The notes under the pieces: model-generated | Told to the model about the DNA's origin: nothing | Database searches by the model: none | What the model saw: the letters and a program-made list of their open reading frames with translations, nothing else | Program-made: the position numbers and the translations under genes | Part shown: one piece after another, positions 28,858 to 37,227 of the stretch | Layout of the letters: each line of letters opens with the position of its first letter | How positions within the stretch are numbered: the stretch's first letter is position 1 | Assembly (NCBI RefSeq): GCF_900101885.1 | Contig: NZ_FNAN01000005.1 | Span: forward strand, 248,001-312,000 | Direction of reading: 5' to 3' | DNA from: Dyadobacter soli | GTDB lineage: Bacteria > Bacteroidota > Bacteroidia > Cytophagales > Spirosomataceae | Length of the DNA: 64,000 bases

Positions 28858-28931
28858 TAAGGGTATTCCTATTAATATTTCGTTATTAATCAATAACTGA
28901 TATTAGATTGGGATACCCTTTTGCATTTTTC
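28858..28931 (+). terminator. Long imperfect stem-loop with T-rich end between TIM-barrel and DUF1080 genes
   Basis: AAGGGTATTCC at 28859-28869 can pair with GGGATACCCTTT (about 28911-28922, one G-U pair) across an AT-rich loop, and TTTTGCATTTTTC follows. It could be a terminator or an mRNA processing/stability element that separates expression of the two genes. Confidence 0.5.
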
Positions 28932-28957
28932 AGTTATCATCACCATTAATCAACACA

Positions 28958-30324
28958 ATGAAAAAATTAAGATTACCGCTGGTCGCGATGGCCGCGTTCC
29001 TGCTCAGCGCTCCCCTGCAAGCCCAGAAGTCGAAAGACGGGTGGGTAGACCTCTTCAATGGCAAGGACCTGACGGGCTGGAAGCAACTCAACGGCCAGGC
29101 TAAATATGAAGTGAAAGACGGGGCGATTGTCGGTACTTCCGTAATGGGTACGCCGAATTCCTTCCTGACAACCGAAAAAGATTACGGCGATTTTATCCTT
29201 GAACTTGATGTAAAAGTCGACAATAAACTAAACTCGGGCATTCAGATCCGCAGCTTGTCGAAACCGGATTATATGAACGGCCGTGTGCATGGCTACCAGG
29301 TGGAAATCGACCCGAGCGACCGTGCGTACTCCGCAGGCATTTACGACGAAGCACGTCGCGGCTGGCTTTACCCGCTCGATCTGAACCCGGAAGGTAAAAA
29401 GCATTCAAAAGAGATGCCTGGAACAAATACCGCATCGAAGCGATCGGTAACTCGATCCGCACCTTCCTGAATGGTGTGCCTGTGGCGCACGTCGTGGATG
29501 ATATGACACCCGTAGGCTTCATCTGTCTGCAAGTGCATTCGATCGGCAGCAAGGAAATGGAGGGTACACAGGTGAGCTGGAAGAATGTGCGCATTAAAAC
29601 CGCGAACCTGAAACCGAGCCCTGCGACGAATGTTCGTATTGTGAATATGATACCCAATAACCTGGATGCGGCGGAAAAGGCACAGGGCTACTCGCTGTTG
29701 TACGACGGCAAATCGGTAGGCCAATGGCGTTCTTACGGCGGCACGGAGTTCCCTGCCAAAAGATGGAGCTACCAGGACGGCGTGATCAATATCTCAAAAT
29801 CCGACGGTTCTGAAACAGGTAACGACATCGTGACGCGCAAACTCTACGGCCCTGCATTCGAGTATGAGTTCGAGTTTAAACTCACCGAAGGCGCCAACAG
29901 CGGTGTAAAATATTTTGTAGATCAGAAATTCAATTCCAATGGCAAATCGGGCATCGGCTGCGAGTACCAGGTGCTCGACGACGAACGTCACCCGGATGCG
30001 AAGCTCGGCAAGAACGGTAACCGTACCATCGCTTCATTTTACGATGTGATCCCGGCGGACCGTCCGAAGAATGCCGTGAAAAAGATCGGCGAATGGAACC
30101 AGGGCCGCATTGTGGTGCAGAAAGACGGTACCGTACAGCATTACCTGAATGGCTATAAAGTAGTGGAATATGTGCGCGGTTCCCCGCAGTTCAAGGAGTT
30201 CGTGGCAGGTTCGAAATTCGCGAAATTCGAAGGTTTTGGCCTTTCGCAGGAAGGTAATCTGCTGTTGCAGGACCACGGCGACAATGTGTTTTTCCGCAGT
30301 TTGAAAGTAAGGGAGATCAAATAG
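28958..30324 (+). pseudogene. Two-domain DUF1080 (3-keto-disaccharide hydrolase) gene with a one-base frameshift
   Basis: The signal peptide ([18 protein letters not shown]) is followed by one DUF1080 domain ([19 protein letters not shown]) and a second (GYSLLYDGKSVGQWRSYGG); DUF1080 is a concanavalin-like family now linked to cleavage of 3-keto-glycosides. The first frame stops at 29470 (170 codons). The family sequence continues in the next frame from about 29400: inserting one A into the A5 run at 29396-29400 restores [19 protein letters not shown] and joins both parts into about 455 residues. The second part alone has an in-frame ATG at 29476 but no signal. A single lost A in a homopolymer suggests either a sequencing error or a recent mutation; everything else in the gene looks intact. 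The next gene is an exported oxidoreductase. Confidence 0.85.
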
Positions 30325-30449
30325 CCCGAACCGCCGGAAAAAAGGTAAAAAATTACAGTAGATAAACGGGCGTCCGACATTTAGAAACGATTGCCCGCAA
30401 ATCAGACGCTCAGGCAATCAAAAATCAACTTTTATTCAAATCCAATATC

Positions 30450-31790
30450 ATGACCAGTAGGAGGGATTTTCTTAAAAATGCAACACTGGCTTCTGCGGGT
30501 GTCGCAGTAGGCGCGAATGCTTTCAGTGCGGCCAGCTACCGCCGTATCGTGGGGGCTAATGATCGCGTAAGGGTAGGTATCATCGGTTTCTCGGACCGTT
30601 TCCGCAGCTCGCTGGCACCTTCTTTCTCGGATCACGCCAAGGAACTGAACTTTGAGTTTATGGGCGTTTCCGACCTTTGGAACCGTCGCCGTGATGAGGC
30701 GGAGGCATTCATGAAGGGGAAGCCTTATGCTGCCACTGAATTCGCAAAGGCACGTAATAACGAAGAGTTGCTCGCCCGCAAGGATGTGGACGCGGTGATC
30801 ATCAGTACTGCGGATTTCCAGCACGCATTGCATTGTGCGGAAGCCGTGAAATCGGGGCGTGATGTGTATGTGGAGAAACCATTTGCGGAAACCCTGGAAG
30901 ATGCGAAAGTAGCATTGAAAGCGGTGGAGGCTTCGAAACAAATCGTGCAGGTTGGTTCGCAGCGCCGCAGCGCGCCTAACTATTGGGCTGCTTACGAATA
31001 CATCAAGTCGGGTAAATTCGGCGACATTACTACCGTTGAAATGACCTGGAATGTGAACCAGCCCGGCCGTTGGAGACGTAAAGAACTCGTTTCACAAATC
31101 CGCAAGGAAGATACCGACTGGACGCGCTTCCTCATGAACCGTCCGAAAGTGGAATGGAACCCGCGCTACTACCTTGAATTCCGTTTGTTCTACCCTTATT
31201 CATCGGGTATTCCGGGACAATGGATGGCGCACCAGATCGATACCGTGCACTGGTTCTCGGGCCTCGACGCGCCGCGTAATGTGGTAGCTAATGGCGGTAT
31301 TTATACCTGGAAAGACGGTCGTACCAATGTCGATACGTTCAGCGCCGCATTTGAATACGGTCCGTTTGATGATAAGAGCAAAGGGTTCCAGGTGATTTAT
31401 TCTTCCCGTTTCAACAACGAGGCAGGCGGTGTGAAAGAGTACTATTATTCCAATGGCGGGATGATCAACCTCGATACCAACAAAATCACTTCCGAGGGCG
31501 GTTTGAAAGAAAGAGATGCAAAAGGAATGGGCTTGCAGGCGAATTTGCTTCCTGAAATGTCCTTGAAAACCGGTGATAAAATCGCGACCGACGCCAACAC
31601 CGGCGCCGATCCGATGACTTCGCTGCACATGCGCAACTGGATGGAGTGTATCCGCAGCCGCAAGGAGAGCAATGCACCTGCGCGTGTGGGCTTCAACCAC
31701 TCGGTGGCGAATATCATGGCAACCCAGGCGTTGCATACCGGCAAACGCGTGAGTTGGGATCCGAAGAAAAAGGAAATCGTGCTTAGCTAA
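30450..31790 (+). CDS. Gfo/Idh/MocA family NAD(P)-dependent oxidoreductase with Tat-type leader
   Basis: 446 residues. A twin-arginine leader (TSRRDFLKNATLASAGVAVG) suggests export of the folded protein with its cofactor. The Rossmann part begins VRVGIIGFSDRF (residues 40-51), which departs from the plain GxGxxG, and the family EKP motif is at 142-144. The C-terminal dehydrogenase domain includes a long central insert (FRLFYPYSSGIPGQWMAHQI). Relatives oxidise sugar hydroxyls, often with a tightly bound NAD. Placed after the DUF1080 gene, it may produce the 3-keto-glycosides that DUF1080 cleaves. Substrate and cofactor state are not shown by sequence. Confidence 0.88.
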   Translation: MTSRRDFLKNATLASAGVAVGANAFSAASYRRIVGANDRVRVGIIGFSDRFRSSLAPSFSDHAKELNFEFMGVSDLWNRRRDEAEAFMKGKPYAATEFAKARNNEELLARKDVDAVIISTADFQHALHCAEAVKSGRDVYVEKPFAETLEDAKVALKAVEASKQIVQVGSQRRSAPNYWAAYEYIKSGKFGDITTVEMTWNVNQPGRWRRKELVSQIRKEDTDWTRFLMNRPKVEWNPRYYLEFRLFYPYSSGIPGQWMAHQIDTVHWFSGLDAPRNVVANGGIYTWKDGRTNVDTFSAAFEYGPFDDKSKGFQVIYSSRFNNEAGGVKEYYYSNGGMINLDTNKITSEGGLKERDAKGMGLQANLLPEMSLKTGDKIATDANTGADPMTSLHMRNWMECIRSRKESNAPARVGFNHSVANIMATQALHTGKRVSWDPKKKEIVLS

Positions 31791-31808
31791 CTTTTAAAAG
31801 ATCGAACA

Positions 31809-32846
31809 GTGAATTTAAAACATACTGCTTTGGCACTGACCGCCGTGGCTTTCGCCGGAAGCGCTTTTGCGCAGAAAGTGGATCTCGTCCGGAATGACAA
31901 GGACAAAAAAGTGGAGGTAAAAATCGACGGGAAGCCATTCACGGCTTACTATTACCCCGGCGAACAGAAGCTGAAAAAGGCCGTCCTCTACCCGGTAATG
32001 ACTGCCAAAGGCACCGTCATCACCCGCGGCTGGCCGCTGGACCCTCGTGCAGGCGAGCGCGTAGATCACCCGCACCACGTGGGTATCTGGCTGAACTACG
32101 AGGATGTGAACGGTAACGACTATTGGAACAACTCCGACGCCGTGAACCACGAAAAGCGCGCCTACGGAACGATCATCCATACCGGCATTACCTCCGTGAA
32201 AAGTGGTAAGGATAAAGGCGAGCTCACCGTAACGGCCGACTGGGTAGATAAAGACGGTACGCTGACCCTGAAAGAAGTGACTAAATACACTTTCAGCGGC
32301 AAAGGCGATTCCCGCATCATCGATCGTACCACTACGCTGACGGCCGTGTTGCCGGAAGTGAATATGCCCGACGTCAAAGACGGCATGTACGCCATCCGCG
32401 TGGCGCGCGAGCTGGAATTGCCTTCCAACAAGCCCGAGATCTTCACCGACGCAAGTGGTATCGCCACCAAAGTGCCCGCATTGAACAACGAGGGCATTAC
32501 CGGCAACTACCGCAACAGCAACGGCATCGAAGGTGAAACGGTATGGGGCAAACGCGCGATTTGGTGTAACCTGACCGGCAAGATCAAGGACGAAAACATC
32601 AGCATCGCGATGATCGACCATCCCAAGAACGTCGGGTATCCAGCTTATTGGCACGCGAGAGGTTATGGCTTGTTCGCGGTGAATCCATTAGGCATGAAAG
32701 CGCTCAGCGACGGAAAGGAAACGCTTAATTTCAAACTGAAAAAAGGTGAATCGACGACCTTCCGTTACCGTCTGGTAATTGCTTCCGAGCATTTGAAAGA
32801 TGCCACGCTCAACGACCTCGCAGCCGCGTACGCGAAGACGGAATAG
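31809..32846 (+). CDS. DUF6807 (PmoA-like) secreted protein
   Basis: 345 residues, GTG start 18 bp after the oxidoreductase, so probably the same transcript. Signal peptide TALALTAVAFAGSAFAQ. The conserved core is the histidine-rich segment GERVDHPHHVGIWLNYEDVN at about 78-97 and the later DHPKNVGYPAYWHARGYG with GLFAVNPLG. Proteins of this type are often annotated 'PmoA family' although they are unrelated in function to methane monooxygenase; they recur beside Gfo/Idh/MocA and DUF1080 genes in Bacteroidota and Planctomycetota. Biochemical role unknown; a sugar-processing role is inferred from context. Confidence 0.8.
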   Translation: MNLKHTALALTAVAFAGSAFAQKVDLVRNDKDKKVEVKIDGKPFTAYYYPGEQKLKKAVLYPVMTAKGTVITRGWPLDPRAGERVDHPHHVGIWLNYEDVNGNDYWNNSDAVNHEKRAYGTIIHTGITSVKSGKDKGELTVTADWVDKDGTLTLKEVTKYTFSGKGDSRIIDRTTTLTAVLPEVNMPDVKDGMYAIRVARELELPSNKPEIFTDASGIATKVPALNNEGITGNYRNSNGIEGETVWGKRAIWCNLTGKIKDENISIAMIDHPKNVGYPAYWHARGYGLFAVNPLGMKALSDGKETLNFKLKKGESTTFRYRLVIASEHLKDATLNDLAAAYAKTE

Positions 32847-32870
32847 TTTGTATTATAGCAGATTGAAAGG

Positions 32871-32903
32871 GTAGCCAGCGACTTTCGCTGGCTATTTTTT
32901 TAC
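32871..32903 (+). terminator. Intrinsic terminator after DUF6807 gene
   Basis: AGCCAGCG pairs perfectly with CGCTGGCT around a 4-nt loop, followed by ATTTTTTTA. It closes the sugar-processing cluster. Confidence 0.85.
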
Positions 32904-32921
32904 CCTAAACAATCTGTCGGT

Positions 32922-33404
32922 ATGAGTTTGGAACGTTACGAATATGACCAGCTGGACGAGTTCACGTATCGCTTTTACAGCGTCGGGCGAAATGGTACTT
33001 TTGAAATGCGTGTCCGGTTCACCGAAATGGCCTTTAACTATTACAACCTTGGCTTTGGCGTGCTTGATCCGGGGTCGGAATGGCTGGACGATCGCGTAGA
33101 GTTGCGGAATGGGGACAGTCAAATAATACTTGCGACCGTTGCGAGCATCGCACTTAGATTCATGGACGTGCATTTAGGGGTAGGTCTTTACGCCTCAGGG
33201 AGTACACCTTCAAGAACAAGATTGTACCAAATGGGCCTCAATCGGGTTTTACCACATTTAACAGAGTACTCAATTACCGGACTCATTGCAAAGCAGGAAG
33301 GATCGTCAATTCTACCCGAAAACAAACCTGAGCAGTATGGCGAATGGCAAGAATTTCAAACCGGCATTTCGTACCGCGCTTTTTTGATTTTTAAGGGCAA
33401 ATGA
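32922..33404 (+). CDS. DUF6934 family protein
   Basis: 160 residues without signal peptide. The pattern YRFYSVGRNGTFEMRVRF, NLGFG, ILATVASIALRFMD and especially GSTPSRTRLYQMGLN matches the DUF6934 family of small cytoplasmic Bacteroidota proteins of unknown function, as I remember it. A 51-codon gene follows 31 bp downstream, an arrangement that recurs for this family and looks like a two-gene cassette. It begins just after a terminator, so it is a separate unit from the sugar genes. Toxin-antitoxin function has been suspected for such pairs but I cannot support it from the sequence alone. Confidence 0.7.
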   Translation: MSLERYEYDQLDEFTYRFYSVGRNGTFEMRVRFTEMAFNYYNLGFGVLDPGSEWLDDRVELRNGDSQIILATVASIALRFMDVHLGVGLYASGSTPSRTRLYQMGLNRVLPHLTEYSITGLIAKQEGSSILPENKPEQYGEWQEFQTGISYRAFLIFKGK

Positions 33405-33435
33405 TTAAATTAGTAAGACAAAATCGCAGATAGCT

Positions 33436-33591
33436 ATGTCAGAAACGAAAACCTACAAATTGAGACCAGGCCGTCCTCCCGTAAGGCATATACCTAACGA
33501 GGACGAGTTCTTCGAAAAGAAAGCTGCCAAAATGAAAGCGCTTCTCGAAAAATACCCCGTCCCGGAAGAACTGCTGCGAAGAGAAAAATAA
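33436..33591 (+). CDS. 51-residue charged protein, partner of DUF6934
   Basis: ATG at 33436 to TAA at 33589-33591. The protein (MSETKTYKLRPGRPPVRHIP, then a Lys/Glu-rich helix with KALLEKYPVPEELLRREK) is very basic with a predicted C-terminal helix. It has no homolog that I recognise. It lies 31 bp after the DUF6934 gene on the same strand and ends 2 bp before the convergent cupin gene. Gene status is inferred from position, codon-like composition and the tight fit between its neighbours. Confidence 0.6.
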   Translation: MSETKTYKLRPGRPPVRHIPNEDEFFEKKAAKMKALLEKYPVPEELLRREK

Positions 33592-33593
33592 CC

Positions 33594-34037
33594 CTACTTA
33601 TCCTTCGTGCCCGGTGAATGCCAGCTGATCACATGGTAAGTCGCAGGTGTTTTGCCTGCGTTGCGAACGGCGTGCATTTGATTGGACGCCTGGAAAATGA
33701 CGGAACCCGGGCCAACCTTCTTCTTTTCTCCGTTTACAAGCGCCTCCACGGTGCCTTCTTTAATTATTATCACTTCTTCTTCGGGATGTTTGTGGGGCGC
33801 GTGTGATGCTTCACCCGGATTCAATGTAGTTACGTGGCATTCGAGCTCGTCGGTGGTGGCGGTTTGGGAGCGAAAAAATGTTCTCACCGAGCCGATGGCG
33901 GTGTTCTTCACGGCGATATTGTTCCAGTCAAAAACGGACGATTCGAGGATACTGCCTTGTGGTCGGGCGATAATGCAGGTCAATGTGGAGCAAACTGAGA
34001 TAGAGGCAACGATCACGTCTCTTTTAGTAATTTTCAT
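33594..34037 (-). CDS. Secreted cupin-domain protein
   Basis: 147 residues with a short hydrophobic N-terminus (VIVASISVCSTLTCIIA). Single cupin domain: the first motif carries metal-ligand candidates His82, His84 and Glu88 in HAPHKHPEEEVIIIKEG, and the second motif is at about 118-137 (GSVIFQASNQMHAVRNAG) with a His. These proteins bind a divalent metal and may be isomerases or sensors for small sugars; the reaction cannot be named. It is convergent with the DUF6934 cassette and divergent from the Dabb gene. Confidence 0.82.
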   Translation of the reverse strand: MKITKRDVIVASISVCSTLTCIIARPQGSILESSVFDWNNIAVKNTAIGSVRTFFRSQTATTDELECHVTTLNPGEASHAPHKHPEEEVIIIKEGTVEALVNGEKKKVGPGSVIFQASNQMHAVRNAGKTPATYHVISWHSPGTKDK

Positions 34038-34244
34038 AGTAGGGGGTAAATTGAGTATTTATAGTAGAAAGACTTCGATTAACGCGGTTTACCTTGACTG
34101 TTTTATCAAAATAATTTAAAATCTTAATGGATTAGTTTTAAAAGGCATGACCGGAAGCTTTACTATTTTGATAATGGGCAAATAAACGTTATCCTTGAAG
34201 CTGAAACGCGGAAAACTCTCCGCGGTCTGTTTTGCGTTCAATTC

Positions 34245-34658
34245 ATGGAAGATCAATCAAGAAGAAAGTTTCTGCAAAATGCGGGATTGGCTTCGCTCGC
34301 CGCAGTTTCCCCCGTCGCCGCTGAGCCTGAAAGGAGTAAGGAGTTGTTTATCCATCACGTTTTTTTCTACCTCAAAGAGCCCAATAATGCACAGCATGAG
34401 GCGCAGCTCCTCGAAGGGCTCCACAAGCTGGCCAAGGTTCCGGCAATCGAATATGTGCACATCGGCAAACCGGCGGTAACCAGCCGCCCGGTGATCCTCA
34501 AAGATTATACAATTTCCTGGATGTGCTTTTTCAAGAATATCATCGAGGAGGAAATCTATCAAACCCATCCGATCCACCTGGAATTCATCGAGCAATATTC
34601 CCATTTGTGGGAAAAAATGGTGGTTTACGATTCGGTAGGGCCGAAGAAGGTTGGATGA
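34245..34658 (+). CDS. Dabb (stress-responsive alpha/beta barrel) domain protein with Tat-type leader
   Basis: 137 residues. The leader has RRKFLQNAGLASLAAVSPVA, a Tat-like motif. The core starts FIHHVFFYLKEP and ends EKMVVYDSVG, which matches the Dabb fold (a dimeric ferredoxin-like alpha+beta barrel), with the typical N-terminal HHV/F and the C-terminal HPIHLEFI segment. The function of exported Dabb proteins in Bacteroidota is unclear. It precedes an HxlR regulator by 44 bp. Confidence 0.78.
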   Translation: MEDQSRRKFLQNAGLASLAAVSPVAAEPERSKELFIHHVFFYLKEPNNAQHEAQLLEGLHKLAKVPAIEYVHIGKPAVTSRPVILKDYTISWMCFFKNIIEEEIYQTHPIHLEFIEQYSHLWEKMVVYDSVGPKKVG

Positions 34659-34702
34659 AATGCCGCGGGTGAATAGGACTGATGTTTTGAAGCAGTAACG
34701 AT

Positions 34703-35089
34703 ATGAAAGAGAATTTCAAGGAAAATCACCCCGAATGCCGGGAAATGATCCTCCCGGTACGGGACGCGCTGGATGTGATCAGCGGAAAATGGAAGATTTC
34801 GATCCTCATTGCCATGAGCCTCGGCAACAGGCGCTTTATGGAATTGCAGAATGCTATCCCGAACATCACGCCGCGTATGCTGTCGAAAGAGCTGAAAGAG
34901 CTGGAAATGAACCTGCTGGTTGAACGAAAAGTGTACGATTCGTTTCCTCCGGTGATCGAATACGAGCGTACTGCGCACGCACATTCGCTCGAACCGTTGA
35001 TTGAAGAGCTCCGCCGATGGGGCGAATACCACCGCCTGGTGATTACCGGCACCAATATCGAACACCCGGTGAAGGAATTGCAGGATTGA
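34703..35089 (+). CDS. HxlR family winged-helix transcriptional regulator
   Basis: 128 residues. The HxlR domain covers about residues 12-105: CREMILPVRDALDVISGKWK, then RRFMELQNAIPNITPRMLSK (recognition region), then LVERKVYDSFPPVIEYE (the wing). The Cys at residue 12 near the N-terminus could be a redox or electrophile sensor, as in other HxlR proteins. It lies between the Dabb gene and GH9 on the same strand; its targets may include either, but no operator was identified. Confidence 0.9.
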   Translation: MKENFKENHPECREMILPVRDALDVISGKWKISILIAMSLGNRRFMELQNAIPNITPRMLSKELKELEMNLLVERKVYDSFPPVIEYERTAHAHSLEPLIEELRRWGEYHRLVITGTNIEHPVKELQD

Positions 35090-35118
35090 GCTAACATGAG
35101 TCTGGCTTTGTAATCTTG

Positions 35119-36891
35119 ATGAAATCTGTTTTTAAAAAATCAATGAAGTTATTCCCGCATTTGGCCGCATCGCTGGCCGCATTTGGTTTGTATTTCTCGC
35201 CTGCGCAAGCGCAGCAGTATTCGGACGCGATCCGTTTGAACCAGGTCGGTTTTTACCCGGCGGCACCGAAAGTAGCTGTTATAGCCGGGGATGCGGGCGA
35301 TGCGTTCGAAGTCAAGGATGCTAAATCGGGAAAAACGGTTTTAAAAGGAAAGCTCGGCGCTGAGCGTACGAGCCAGCATTCAGGCAAGCATACCAGGTTA
35401 GCGGATTTCAGCACGCTTAGGAAGCAGGGCTCTTACATTATTGAAGTAGCGGGCCTGGGAAAATCTGCGCCTTTCCGCATTAGCAACAAGGTTCACAGAG
35501 ATGTGGCTGAGGCCGCATTGAAAGGATATTACTACCAGCGCGCTTCCATTGAACTTCCCGAAAAACACGCGGGCAAGTGGGCGCGGCCCGCCGGGCATCC
35601 GGATGATAAAGTGCTTATCCACGCGTCAGCAGTGTCGGAAGGAAGGCCTGCGAATGCGGTAATCTCATCGTCAAGAGGTTGGTATGATGCGGGTGACTAT
35701 AACAAGTACATCGTCAATTCGGGTATTACAATGGGTACTTTGCTCTCGTTGTACGAAGATTACCCGCTCTATTTTGAAGATTTTAATACGAACATTCCTG
35801 AAAGCAACAACGGTGTCCCCGATTTGCTGGATGAGGTAGTCTGGAACCTGCGCTGGATGCTCACCATGCAGGACCCTGCTGACGGCGGCGTTTATCATAA
35901 GCTGACAAACCCGCGTTTCGATGGCATGATCATGCCCGATGCTGCGAAAAATCCACGGTATGTGGTGCGGAAAGGCACCGCGGCAACGCTCGACTTCGTG
36001 GCGGTAATGGCGCAGACGTCGCGGGTTTTCAAAAATTTTGATAACAAATTTCCCGGCCTCGCCGACTCCTGCATTACAGCGGCTGTAAAAGGCTGGCAAT
36101 GGGCGGGCAAGCATCCTGCGGTGATGTATAATCAGGAAGCGATGAACAAGGAATTCGATCCGGACGTCGTCACCGGCGCTTATGGGGATAGATCGGTAAA
36201 GGACGAGTGGATTTGGGCAGCGGCGGAAATGTACGCCACGACCGGCAAGCCGGAGTACATAAAGGAAGTCGATCTGGAATTGCAGCAGCCCATGGCTTTG
36301 CCTACCTGGGGACAGGTGAAAACATTGGGATACTATACATTACTACGGTTTGCCGAGAAATTGAAATTACCCGCAGAACAATCCGGCGCATTGCGGAAAT
36401 GCATTTTGAATTATTCCGATCAACTCCTAACCGACCTTGAAAAGCAGCCCTATCACACGGTAATGGGCAAAGTCGCGCAGGATTACGCCTGGGGCAGCAG
36501 CTCGGTTGCGGCAAACCAGGGTGTTGCATTACTATGCGCCTATCGCTTGTCGAAAGACCAGAAATATCTTCACGCGGCCTTGGGTAACCTCGATTACCTG
36601 CTGGGCCGCAATGCTACGGGCTACTGTTTCCTGACCGGCTTCGGTTCCAAACGCGTAATGCATCCGCACCACCGGCCTTCCATTGCCGACGGTATCGTGG
36701 ACCCGATCCCGGGCTTACTTTCCGGCGGGCCTAACCCCGGGCAGCAGGACAAATGCGCAGGCTATCCTAACAAATTTGCCGACGAGTCGTTCACCGACAA
36801 CGACTGTTCCTACGCATCCAATGAGATCGCGATCAACTGGAATGCGCCCATGGTATACCTCGCGGCTGCACTGGAAGCGACATTGAAATAG
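35119..36891 (+). CDS. Glycoside hydrolase family 9 (cellulase-type) with N-terminal Ig-like domain
   Basis: 590 residues from the ATG at 35119. Signal peptide up to AQAQ (residue 32). Residues 33-125 form the CelD-type Ig-like N-terminal domain (IRLNQVGFYPAAPKVAVIAG). The (alpha/alpha)6 catalytic domain follows: GWYDAGDYNKY with Asp190 and Asp193 (base and nucleophile-water pair), the substrate-binding HPHHRPS near 510, and the catalytic acid Glu569 in YASNEIAINWNAP. All key residues are present. Family members cut beta-1,4-glucans or act as exo-glucosidases or glucosaminidases. No linker, carbohydrate-binding module or T9SS sorting domain is seen, so the enzyme is probably periplasmic. It is not next to a SusCD pair. 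Confidence 0.9.
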   Translation: MKSVFKKSMKLFPHLAASLAAFGLYFSPAQAQQYSDAIRLNQVGFYPAAPKVAVIAGDAGDAFEVKDAKSGKTVLKGKLGAERTSQHSGKHTRLADFSTLRKQGSYIIEVAGLGKSAPFRISNKVHRDVAEAALKGYYYQRASIELPEKHAGKWARPAGHPDDKVLIHASAVSEGRPANAVISSSRGWYDAGDYNKYIVNSGITMGTLLSLYEDYPLYFEDFNTNIPESNNGVPDLLDEVVWNLRWMLTMQDPADGGVYHKLTNPRFDGMIMPDAAKNPRYVVRKGTAATLDFVAVMAQTSRVFKNFDNKFPGLADSCITAAVKGWQWAGKHPAVMYNQEAMNKEFDPDVVTGAYGDRSVKDEWIWAAAEMYATTGKPEYIKEVDLELQQPMALPTWGQVKTLGYYTLLRFAEKLKLPAEQSGALRKCILNYSDQLLTDLEKQPYHTVMGKVAQDYAWGSSSVAANQGVALLCAYRLSKDQKYLHAALGNLDYLLGRNATGYCFLTGFGSKRVMHPHHRPSIADGIVDPIPGLLSGGPNPGQQDKCAGYPNKFADESFTDNDCSYASNEIAINWNAPMVYLAAALEATLK

Positions 36892-36898
36892 CCGGCTT

Positions 36899-37105
36899 TC
36901 AGGCGCTTTTCCCTTTTACCGGAATCGTTTCGGGCGTTTCGTTATAGCCCTTCTTTTTCGTCATATTCCCCTTTTCCGACTTCTGAATGGATTCCTGTTT
37001 CAGAACTCCCGAAGGTTTGCGGCTATCGTCTTTCTGTTTCGACTTGCCTTTCGGGCCGCCCTGGCTTGGCGAGCCGCCTTCTACATTCTTGGTTTGCGTT
37101 TTCAT
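36899..37105 (-). CDS. Small lysine-rich, disordered protein
   Basis: 68 residues, about one quarter Lys, with Gly/Ser/Pro and almost no hydrophobic residues (for example GGPKGKSKQKDDSRKPSGV). No signal or domain is recognised. It is convergent with GH9 (7 bp apart) and divergent from the acyl-CoA dehydrogenase. Composition is like small stress or nucleic-acid-associated proteins of Bacteroidota, but that is only a resemblance. Confidence 0.55.
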   Translation of the reverse strand: MKTQTKNVEGGSPSQGGPKGKSKQKDDSRKPSGVLKQESIQKSEKGNMTKKKGYNETPETIPVKGKSA

Positions 37106-37227
37106 AGTTTTTCAGGTTTGGGTTGATACTTGCAAAATTCATTCCTGCTGGCCCTACTTTTTAAGCATTGTGCAGTAGAACCGCCTCCGGGGCCGACTCT
37201 TTATCAAATCACAATCCAACAAACAGT

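Noticed and set aside
29396-29400. Programmed -1 frameshift in the DUF1080 gene
   Set aside because: The run is only five A (T-AAA-AAG), not the classical A-AAA-AAG heptamer, and no stimulatory structure is obvious. A lost base is simpler; kept only as a minor alternative.
31809-32846. Methane monooxygenase subunit (PmoA) reading of the DUF6807 gene
   Set aside because: Soluble secreted protein with a His-rich motif and no membrane helices; the name is only a legacy annotation.
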